DNA of 64,000 nt, taken from NCBI GenBank assembly GCA_023415775.1, contig JAEZJM010000021.1:1-64000 (forward strand), given 5' to 3'. The first letter of the stretch is position 1; each line of letters starts with the position of its first letter. Made by a program: the position numbers and the translations under genes. Below are positions 57,776 through 64,000 of the stretch, piece by piece. Origin of the DNA: Bacillota bacterium. Lineage in GTDB: Bacteria; Bacillota; Negativicutes; Sporomusales; UBA7701. Below the pieces are notes generated by a model, which did no database searches, had not been told where the DNA came from, and worked only from the letters and a program-made list of their open reading frames with translations.

Positions 57776-58042
57776 ATGGATGCGAGGCTTGTACTCTATA
57801 ACCTCCATGCCTGTCCGGAATGCCAGAGCATCAGAGAAAAGCTCGCCGAACTTGAGCTTACGTACATATGCGTCAACGTCAATCCGTCGAAAACCAAGCG
57901 CACCCAGGTATTCGAGCTGACCGGACAGTACTCGGTGCCGGTGCTGGTGGACGGCGAAACGATTCTCACCTCCGCTGACAACATCCTGGAATATCTTGTG
58001 GAAACCTATGCCCACAACGTGATCAAACCTGTAAAGTATTGA
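57776..58042 (+). CDS. Glutaredoxin-like protein (CPEC)
   Basis: The product has 88 aa. ATG at 57776, 8 nt after AAGGAGG. YNLHACPECQSIREKL holds the redox motif CPEC at about residue 12, and YSVPVLVDGETILTSADNILEYL holds the cis-Pro and the glutathione-type loop. It may reduce disulfides or act with the ferritin-like protein upstream. Confidence 0.88.
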   Translation: MDARLVLYNLHACPECQSIREKLAELELTYICVNVNPSKTKRTQVFELTGQYSVPVLVDGETILTSADNILEYLVETYAHNVIKPVKY

Positions 58043-58093
58043 CGTTTCCGGCGCAGCCCGCCCCGCATATCATGGTAGCGGGAGGGATGTATC

Positions 58094-58255
58094 ATGTTGA
58101 GACGGTATCGTCGTCGCAAATGTCCGATCGAAAAAGGGGTAAAGATCATCTGCCCCCACTGCGGCGCCATCGTCGTCGTTCCCATGTGCAAGGCAGTCAA
58201 CGGCGAACAAATTTTTTGTTCGAAATGCCAGCGGGATTTTGTTTTCGGGGCTTAG
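58094..58255 (+). CDS. Zinc-ribbon microprotein (53 aa)
   Basis: ATG after GGGAGGG. The product begins MLRRYRRRKC, then IICPHCGAIVVVPMCK and IFCSKCQRDFVFGA: paired CxxC knuckles spaced 24 residues form a zinc ribbon. It is too short for most gene finders and lies in a frame not used by longer open frames here. Function unknown. Confidence 0.6.
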   Translation: MLRRYRRRKCPIEKGVKIICPHCGAIVVVPMCKAVNGEQIFCSKCQRDFVFGA

Positions 58256-58261
58256 GACGGC

Positions 58262-58289
58262 TTGAATTATTCGCCAAATAATGTAAAAT
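58262..58289 (+). promoter_or_regulatory. Promoter of the 43-residue membrane protein
   Basis: TTGAAT, 16 bp, TAAAAT. Confidence 0.45.
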
Positions 58290-58327
58290 TGAATTAAATA
58301 CGAACTTCTGAATAGGGGGGATGGGCG

Positions 58328-58459
58328 ATGCCTAGGGGACCCAGCAAGCGAGGCTATCACAAGCAGGACATGCAGAAGGTGAACCGCACCGCCCTTGTTG
58401 TCGGAGGTGTTACCGCAGCCGTTCTTTTGCTGGTGATGGCCGTTTCCTTCATCAGGTAA
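58328..58459 (+). CDS. Small single-pass membrane protein (43 aa)
   Basis: ATG after ATAGGGGGG. A basic N-terminal half (MPRGPSKRGYHKQDMQK) precedes one membrane helix (ALVVGGVTAAVLLLVMAVSF). Not recognised; similar short positive-inside proteins occur in many Firmicutes. Confidence 0.5.
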   Translation: MPRGPSKRGYHKQDMQKVNRTALVVGGVTAAVLLLVMAVSFIR

Positions 58460-58519
58460 TTATTTCAGCCAAAGCGCCTTGTGGCGCTTATTTTTTGAAA
58501 TATACGGGGAGGATAGTTG

Positions 58520-59077
58520 ATGCCCGAAACCGATGTAGTCCAGAAGACAAATCCTGCCACTCGCTCCTTTTTGTCCGAAAAACTACCGACCCTAATCGCC
58601 GTAACAACGGTGATTCTTGCCGTCTGCGCCACACTTGCGGCCTTCAAGGCCGCCGGCTACGGCAACAAAATGGTGCTGGCGCAAAGCCAGGCGTCCGACC
58701 AGTGGGCCTATTATCAGGCGAAGAGTATCAAAGAAACTGCTTATCAGGTCCAACGCGACGGCCTAAGCTTCGTTGTGCCCCTGCCGGGCAAAGAACAGAC
58801 TCACGCGGCGAAACTTGCTGAGTTCGATAAAGAAATCAGCCGTTACAAAGGGGAAAAGAAGGAGATAATGGAAGAGGCCCAGCGCTTGGAGAAAGAACGG
58901 GACATCGCCCGGGATTTCAACTCGCGCTTCGGGCAATCGATGATTTTCCTGCAGATAGGCATCCTTTTGAGTTCCCTGGCTTCGATAAACAAAGTGCCGT
59001 ATTACTGGTACATGGCCTTGATCAGCGGCGGCGCCGGAGTGGTGATGTTCCTCCACACCTTGATGTCTACCCTCTGA
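58520..59077 (+). CDS. DUF4337-like membrane protein
   Basis: The product has 185 aa. ATG at 58520 after GGGGAGGA. Membrane segments near residues 23-45, 142-160 and 163-183. The middle region (QASDQWAYYQAKSIKETAYQ, then a charged coiled-coil-like helix with KGEKKEIMEEAQRLEKERD) is characteristic of DUF4337. Function unknown. Monocistronic as far as can be seen. Confidence 0.82.
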   Translation: MPETDVVQKTNPATRSFLSEKLPTLIAVTTVILAVCATLAAFKAAGYGNKMVLAQSQASDQWAYYQAKSIKETAYQVQRDGLSFVVPLPGKEQTHAAKLAEFDKEISRYKGEKKEIMEEAQRLEKERDIARDFNSRFGQSMIFLQIGILLSSLASINKVPYYWYMALISGGAGVVMFLHTLMSTL

Positions 59078-59120
59078 ACGGGCGCGGCAGCGGAACATGA
59101 ATAATTAAGGAGGCATTGCC

Positions 59121-60341
59121 GTGGACAGAGAATGGGTAATGGCCACTATCGCCGAATTGGCCGGATTCAGCACGGGCGGGCCGGGAATCACCCGCCTCGC
59201 TTACAGCGACGAGGATCGCCGCGCCGGAGAATATATCCAGGAATTGATGCGCCAGTCAGGCCTGACCGTGCGCCGCGACGCGTTCGGCAACATTATCGGG
59301 CGGCTTGAAGGCGCTGTATCGGGAGCTCCTGCGGTAGCCACCGGCTCGCACCTTGACACCGTTCCCGAGGGCGGCCGCTTTGATGGCGTCCTGGGGGTAG
59401 TCGGCGGCTTAGCTGCCATCCGCCGCTTGGCCGGACAAGGGCCGTTGGCCCATCCCCTGGAGCTCATCGTATTCATGGCGGAAGAATCCAGCCGCTTCGG
59501 TTTTGCCACCATGGGCAGCAAAGCGATGTCAGGCTCTGTCAACCCGTCATGGTCGAAAGCCAAAGATCAGGCCGGCGAAAGCTTTCCCGACGTCCTCAGC
59601 CGTCATGGCTTCGACTTGGCCAATGCCCGGGCCGCCGGCCGCAGCCGGGACGATTTCAAGGCATTCATTGAGCTGCATATCGAACAAGGACCCGTCCTCG
59701 AGAGGACAAATGATACGATCGGCATCGTCGAGGCAATCGCAGCCCCCACCCGCCTCAAGATCGTTGTCGACGGGATGGCCGGACACTCGGGAACGACGCC
59801 GATGGACGACCGGCAGGACGCCCTCGTGAGCGCGGCAATGATAATCCTCGCCGTGCAGGAAATCGCCCTTGAGCAGCACCATCGCGGCACGGTCGGGACG
59901 GTAGGCGTAATCCGCAACCACCCCAATGTAATGAACGTCATCCCCGGACGGGTGGAAATGGGCGTCGACATTCGCGGCGTGGACCACGACAGCATAATCG
60001 AAACCATCCAGGACATCAAAGACGCTGTCAGCACCATCGCCGACGGGCAGGAAACGCCGGTGGCGATCGAAGTGGTGACCGCCGACAAACCGGTCCCCAT
60101 GGACGCAGACATCATCCAGACGGTCGAAACCGTCTGCCGTCAGCTCAACATGCCTTACAGGCTGATGAACAGCGGCGCCGGCCACGACGCTATGAACATG
60201 GCCGCCATCGCCCCGACCGGGATGATATTCATTCCCTGCCGGAGCGGCATCAGCCACAATCCAGAAGAAGAGGCCGACGCCGCCGACATCGTGAAGGGCA
60301 TCGACGTTTTGACCGCCACAATAAAGCAATTAGCTAAGTAG
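59121..60341 (+). CDS. M20-family amidohydrolase (allantoate/N-carbamoyl amino acid type)
   Basis: The product has 406 aa. GTG after AAGGAGG. Metal motifs: ATGSHLDTVPEGGRFDGVLGV (His and Asp ligands near 77-97), FMAEESSRFGFATMGSKAMSG (Glu pair), LHIEQGPVLE. The C-terminal SGAGHDAMNMAAI holds the last His. The family opens N-carbamoyl amino acids, allantoate or ureidoglycolate with release of ammonia. It lies 8 nt before comB. Confidence 0.9.
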   Translation: MDREWVMATIAELAGFSTGGPGITRLAYSDEDRRAGEYIQELMRQSGLTVRRDAFGNIIGRLEGAVSGAPAVATGSHLDTVPEGGRFDGVLGVVGGLAAIRRLAGQGPLAHPLELIVFMAEESSRFGFATMGSKAMSGSVNPSWSKAKDQAGESFPDVLSRHGFDLANARAAGRSRDDFKAFIELHIEQGPVLERTNDTIGIVEAIAAPTRLKIVVDGMAGHSGTTPMDDRQDALVSAAMIILAVQEIALEQHHRGTVGTVGVIRNHPNVMNVIPGRVEMGVDIRGVDHDSIIETIQDIKDAVSTIADGQETPVAIEVVTADKPVPMDADIIQTVETVCRQLNMPYRLMNSGAGHDAMNMAAIAPTGMIFIPCRSGISHNPEEEADAADIVKGIDVLTATIKQLAK

Positions 60342-60349
60342 GTGTTTAC

Positions 60350-61066
60350 GTGACAGTCGACGTATACTTTACCCCCCTGGACTATATTGCCAGGCCTCCC
60401 GAGGGAGACCATGCCGTCGCCGTCCTCGATATCTTCCGCGCAACGACGTCGATGGCCACCGCCTTCGCCAACGGGTGCCGCCGCATCATACCGGTCATGA
60501 CAGTAGAAGACGCCATCGCTCTTAAGGAACTGCACCTCGGGGCGCTGCTGGCCGGGGAACGCCAGGCTCGCCCCATACCGGGCTTCGACTTAGGCAACTC
60601 GCCCGGTGAATACGACCGAGCCGCGGTAGCCGGCAAGACGATCATCATGACGACCACCAACGGCACCGCCGCTCTTAAGACGGCCGAGAAAGCATCGAAA
60701 GTCTATGTCGGAGCGTTTGTCAACGCCGCCGCCCTCTCCCGGAAGCTTTCCACTATATCGATGGATATTGTGATTCTCTGCGCCGGAACCCGCGGGCACC
60801 TGACCATCGAGGACACGCTGTGCGCCGGACTGCTTGCCGACAGGCTAGCCGTCAATAGCGACCTAAGCGATGCGGCCCTAGCCGCCCGGGCGATATACAA
60901 CGATTACCGCGCCGACCTTGTGCGGCGGACGTCTCAGGGCGCCCATGCCAGGTATCTTGCCGCCATCGGTTACGGCGGCGATATCGAATATTGCTTGCGC
61001 CACGATCTATATGACAACGTCCCCGAATTTCGCAACGGCGAAATTACCGCCCCGGCTGCCTGCTAG
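60350..61066 (+). CDS. comB: 2-phosphosulfolactate phosphatase
   Basis: The product has 238 aa, the family length. It dephosphorylates 2-phosphosulfolactate to sulfolactate. Motifs: AVLDIFRATTSMATAFANGC near residue 23, LAGERQARPIPGFDLGNSP near 63, TTNGTAAL near 100 and CAGTRGHLTIEDTLCAGLLA near 143. GTG start 8 nt after the M20 gene stop. ComA and ComC are not in the window, so the sulfolactate route is incomplete here. Confidence 0.9.
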   Translation: MTVDVYFTPLDYIARPPEGDHAVAVLDIFRATTSMATAFANGCRRIIPVMTVEDAIALKELHLGALLAGERQARPIPGFDLGNSPGEYDRAAVAGKTIIMTTTNGTAALKTAEKASKVYVGAFVNAAALSRKLSTISMDIVILCAGTRGHLTIEDTLCAGLLADRLAVNSDLSDAALAARAIYNDYRADLVRRTSQGAHARYLAAIGYGGDIEYCLRHDLYDNVPEFRNGEITAPAAC

Positions 61067-61085
61067 CAGCCGGGGCAATTTTTTT
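61049..61085 (+). terminator. Terminator after comB
   Basis: GCCCCGGCTGC pairs with GCAGCCGGGGC, followed by AA and seven T residues. It starts inside the comB stop region. Confidence 0.9.
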
Positions 61086-61161
61086 AGGTAAATATTTCGC
61101 CTTTAGTTTACGTAACATGCGTGGTAAAATGAAGGCTGAGCAACGTGGAAAGGGGATGTCT

Positions 61162-61620
61162 ATGAAAAAAATCGTTATCATGGCCATGCTCGCCATGGCT
61201 GCCGCTGCCTATTCGCCCCTGATGCCCTCGGCTCACGCCGCAACCGCCGACGATGTGCTCGCGCAGATAATTGCCCAAAACCCTAAAGCCGCCCAAGTCC
61301 AGGAACTGCTCGCCCTCAAGCAGGATATCGAGCAAGGCGGCCGGGGAGCGATCGTCAGCCGCGTGACCCAGGTCGCCATTGACCGGGCAGGTCAGGGGGA
61401 ATTGGCCGGACTGGTAACCGCCGCCGCAAACGGCGGGGATATCCGGGGCACTGTGGAAACCGCCGTTCGGCAAGAAGTCACAGCCCAGTTGGCATCCAGG
61501 CTCGGTCCTTACGAAGAGAGCCTCAACCTGCTTGCCTCTATCCTGCAGAACGCCGGGTTGATTCCCCAAACCGTCCGCGACAGCAGCAGCCTGGCCGGGG
61601 CGGTGCAAATCCTCCAGTAA
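61162..61620 (+). CDS. Small secreted alpha-helical protein, function unknown
   Basis: The product has 152 aa. ATG at 61162 (an ATG at 61156 touches the AAAGGGG ribosome site). Signal peptide ends at AHAATADD, about residue 27. The mature part is helical with LAQIIAQNPKAAQVQELLALKQDIEQGGRGAI and small-residue-rich segments. No family recognised. Confidence 0.65.
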   Translation: MKKIVIMAMLAMAAAAYSPLMPSAHAATADDVLAQIIAQNPKAAQVQELLALKQDIEQGGRGAIVSRVTQVAIDRAGQGELAGLVTAAANGGDIRGTVETAVRQEVTAQLASRLGPYEESLNLLASILQNAGLIPQTVRDSSSLAGAVQILQ

Positions 61621-61700
61621 CGGTGTTTGATATCACCAAAGGCTAATATTCATCGAAAACGGTAAGACGGCAAGGGTCGCCTTGCCGTTTACATAAATAT

Positions 61701-61726
61701 AAAACCGGTAAGACCGGTTTTTTTTT
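61701..61726 (+). terminator. Terminator after the secreted helical protein
   Basis: AAAACCGGT pairs with ACCGGTTTT around AAG, with extra T residues after. Another hairpin, ACGGCAAG/CTTGCCGT, lies at 61665-61688. Confidence 0.8.
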
Positions 61727-61794
61727 GCTAGGAACAACTATGATCAATGCCGAATATATGAGAGGAAAACAAAATAACCACAAGGGGAAGAGGC

Positions 61795-62898
61795 TTGAAA
61801 AAGACATTCATTATACTGATAATGTTCCTCAGCGTCGGGTTAAACCTTGCCGGCGCCGCTCCCGCCGCCCCGCCCCCCGTCCAGTACGAAAAGGGTATGG
61901 TGCTGTCGGTGGCTCCGCTCGATGATGTTACGCGGAAGCAGTATCTCCTCGAACGCGGCGAACTTGTCACGGTACGCATTACCTCCGGCCCGGAAACAGG
62001 CAAGGTCGTCGACACCTTGAATTTTGTTTCCGAGCGCTCGCCCTACGCCATCAAAGTAGCACCAGGCGACAAAATCATCGTCGCCGTGGCCTACGACCTC
62101 GGCCGGACGTCTTACCACGTAAGCGATTTCGACCGCTTCGATTACGTTTATGTCTTGCTGGTCCTGTTTATCGGCACACTGGTGATATTTGCCGGTGTCG
62201 TAGGCGTGAAGACGGTTTTCGTAATCGGTTTCTCCACCGCTCTGATTTTTCAGGTCTATGTCGGCCAAGTGCTGGCCAGGGGAATCAACCTGACGCTCCT
62301 GACCCTGCTCGTCTGCGCCGTGATCGCCACCGTGACTCAGGTCGCAATCAGCGGCTGGAACAAGAAGTCCTTAGCCGCCATCCTCGGCACGGTGGGCGGC
62401 GTGGCCATCGCCGGGCTGCTCTCCCTGCTCGCCATCCAACTGATGCACCTGACAGGACTCGATAGCGAGGAAGCCATGATGCTCAAGGCAACGAAAATGG
62501 CCGACATCGATTTCCAGGGGGTCTTATTCTCGGGCATGGTATTCGGAGCCCTCGGCGCGGTAATGGATGTCGCCATTTCGATTGCGTCGGCCCTCTACGA
62601 AGTAAAAGCCCTCCAGCCGGATATGGACAGAAAAAGCCTGTTCATGACCGGGATGAATGTCGGCCGGGATATAATGGGGACGATGTCCAACACCCTCATC
62701 CTCGCTTATGTAGGTACATCCCTGCCGCTCATGCTGCTGATCGCCTCCCAGCCGCAGGCCTCAGCGCTCAAAATCATGAATCTCAATATGATCGTCACCG
62801 AGATCGCCCGCGCCCTTACAGGCAGCATCGGCCTAATCTGCGCCATCCCGCTGACCGCCTTGATTGCCGCCTTCCTAATGTGTGGCCGGGATCGTTAA
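61795..62898 (+). CDS. YibE/F-family membrane protein
   Basis: The product has 367 aa. TTG start after AAGGGGAAG. An N-terminal signal-like segment (residues 1-22) precedes an extracytoplasmic part of about 100 residues, then about eight membrane segments. QGVLFSGMVFGALGAVMDVAISIASALYE and the NVGRDIMGTMSNTLILAYVGTSLPLMLL segment are hallmarks of YibE/F. Transport substrate unknown. Confidence 0.88.
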   Translation: MKKTFIILIMFLSVGLNLAGAAPAAPPPVQYEKGMVLSVAPLDDVTRKQYLLERGELVTVRITSGPETGKVVDTLNFVSERSPYAIKVAPGDKIIVAVAYDLGRTSYHVSDFDRFDYVYVLLVLFIGTLVIFAGVVGVKTVFVIGFSTALIFQVYVGQVLARGINLTLLTLLVCAVIATVTQVAISGWNKKSLAAILGTVGGVAIAGLLSLLAIQLMHLTGLDSEEAMMLKATKMADIDFQGVLFSGMVFGALGAVMDVAISIASALYEVKALQPDMDRKSLFMTGMNVGRDIMGTMSNTLILAYVGTSLPLMLLIASQPQASALKIMNLNMIVTEIARALTGSIGLICAIPLTALIAAFLMCGRDR

Positions 62899-62909
62899 TA
62901 CCTAAGCGG

Positions 62910-64000
62910 TTAACTAAAGACGTCCGCGCGGGCTGCCCGCAGGGCGTCTTCCAATTTGTCGCTCCAGTTGCCGCCGCCCTGAGCCCAGTGGGCGTTGCCG
63001 CCGCCCTTGCCCCCAGTAAGCGCGAGCGCCTTCTTCAGCAGCTTGCCCATATCGGCCGGGATGTCCGCTGTGCAGGCGAAGACAAAGTGAGACTTGTCAA
63101 GCTCGGCGCTCCCGGCCGCCAGCAGGACGACGGCGCGGCCGCGGGCCAGCACCGCTCTTGCCAGATCGGACAGTTCGCCAGCCGCGGCGTCCGCTATGAC
63201 AGAAACGGCCAGCTTTAGGTCAGATAACTTGTCAGCCTTTTCGTACAACTCGTCGGCCCGATAGCCGGCGAGTTCCTGCTTTGCGGCCTGCAGTTGCCGG
63301 GTGACCGTTTCCATCTTGCTCTGTTGCCGTTCGGCCGCTGCCGGTACCTCCACGACAGGCACGGACAACCTTACAGATAGATCGCGGGCCACGGCGCTGT
63401 TCAGCCGGTAGTCCTCAAGGGCCCGGCCGCCGCACACGAAGTCCACCCGGACCGCCCCGGCCTTGCGTTCCCAGGAACGAATCCTGATCAGGCCGATTTC
63501 GCCGCTGGTCGCCACATGCGTGCCGCCGCACGGGCAGCAGTCCACCCCTGCCACGCTGACAAGGCGGATGGCGGCGAAGCCTTTCGCCGGCTGTTTGCGC
63601 AGCGGGAACCCGGCGAGGTCGCCACCGGCGACAAATTCGCTCTTGACCGGCAGATTGGCGAACACGATTGCGTTGGCGGCCGTTTCCGCCGCCGCCGCCT
63701 GCTCACCCGTCAGCGTTTCCATGGTGACATCGATGTATACCGCGTCGCTACCGAGATGAAACCCGATATTCTCGCCGCCGAAGAGGTCGGAGAACACCGC
63801 CGACAAGATATGTTCGCCGCTGTGCTGCTGCATATGGTCGAAGCGCCGTTCCCAGTCCAGGCGGCCCCGGACGGTTTCCGCAGCCGGTCTGGCAGAGGTT
63901 ACGTGTACTATCGAGCCGTTATCCTCGAATACCGCCAGCACCGGGACATCGTTCAGCCAACCCGTGTCGCATGGCTGGCCGCCGCCCTCGGGATAAAATA
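62910..64000 (-). CDS. AlaX-type alanyl-tRNA editing protein, 5' end outside the window
   Basis: About 363 codons are present. The N-terminal part visible at the edge has YPEGGGQPCDTGWLND, then the editing core: FDHMQQHSGEHILSAVF with the HxxxH metal motif, and VDCCPCGGTHVATSGEIG with the Cys/His pair. A coiled region and a DHHA1-type C-terminal domain with GGKGGGNAHWAQGGG follow. It hydrolyses mischarged Ser- or Gly-tRNA-Ala. No aminoacylation domain is present, so it is AlaX-L rather than AlaRS. Confidence 0.92.
   Translation of the reverse strand, partial: FYPEGGGQPCDTGWLNDVPVLAVFEDNGSIVHVTSARPAAETVRGRLDWERRFDHMQQHSGEHILSAVFSDLFGGENIGFHLGSDAVYIDVTMETLTGEQAAAAETAANAIVFANLPVKSEFVAGGDLAGFPLRKQPAKGFAAIRLVSVAGVDCCPCGGTHVATSGEIGLIRIRSWERKAGAVRVDFVCGGRALEDYRLNSAVARDLSVRLSVPVVEVPAAAERQQSKMETVTRQLQAAKQELAGYRADELYEKADKLSDLKLAVSVIADAAAGELSDLARAVLARGRAVVLLAAGSAELDKSHFVFACTADIPADMGKLLKKALALTGGKGGGNAHWAQGGGNWSDKLEDALRAARADVFS

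Overview
The window looks like a chromosomal segment of a GC-rich anaerobic Firmicute. Strong AGGAGG-type ribosome sites, frequent GTG/TTG starts, T-tailed hairpin terminators, a DUF134 protein, a rubrerythrin-like protein, a YheI/YheH-type exporter pair and a long glutamine synthetase of about 630 residues all fit the Negativicutes/Sporomusaceae or a close relative. That placement is inference; no rRNA or ribosomal protein marker is present.

Layout. 0-6.6 kb: a truncated tRNA-Gly, tRNA-Trp, a secreted two-repeat protein, an Lrp regulator, two convergent EamA transporters, and a DUF134/Cys-rich/metallo-hydrolase operon. 6.8-9.0 kb: a phage-type regulatory module (XRE repressor, operator repeats, tightly packed tiny genes, a sigma-region-4-like protein). 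9.0-12.9 kb: another EamA exporter, a Yip1-like membrane protein, an XRE-cupin regulator and a flavin reductase-like protein behind a repeated operator. 13.0-15.2 kb: an AT-rich island with one large ATPase-HEPN gene, followed by a structured repeat. 15.2-22.1 kb: asparaginase, alcohol dehydrogenase, acetyltransferases, a GntR regulator with a long palindromic operator, and a zinc-uptake lipoprotein with its Fur/Zur regulator and box. 22.2-35.6 kb: a nucleoside/purine-type ABC importer with xpt, an MFS carrier, cyclophilin, DUF169, LUD and cell-envelope genes. 35.7-38.9 kb: a decayed prophage fragment whose terminase is broken by a frameshift and a ~320 bp segment carrying a promoter, an RNA-like hairpin and a terminator. 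38.9-46 kb: an NMT1/SsuA-type ABC importer, thiD, a CheY-like receiver, a four-tRNA operon, an HD-GYP phosphodiesterase and tRNA-Leu. 46-64 kb: an M48 protease, an amino-acid-type binding protein, an amidohydrolase, glutamine synthetase with Lrp, a heterodimeric ABC exporter, small redox and zinc-ribbon proteins, an M20 hydrolase, comB, a YibE/F-like membrane protein and an AlaX-type editing protein cut by the window end.

Two whole-window patterns stand out. The AT-rich ATPase-HEPN gene, alone between housekeeping genes, is the best candidate for an undescribed (likely anti-phage) system. The plus strand also changes from G-rich to C-rich, independent of gene direction, somewhere between about 41 and 51 kb, as expected near a replication terminus or an inversion boundary.

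The genes mostly form short co-directional operons. Nitrogen and purine uptake and salvage (asparaginase, BMP-type importer plus xpt, glutamine synthetase, M20 amidohydrolase) and metal handling (ZnuA/Zur, zinc ribbons, DUF2284, DUF134) recur across the window.
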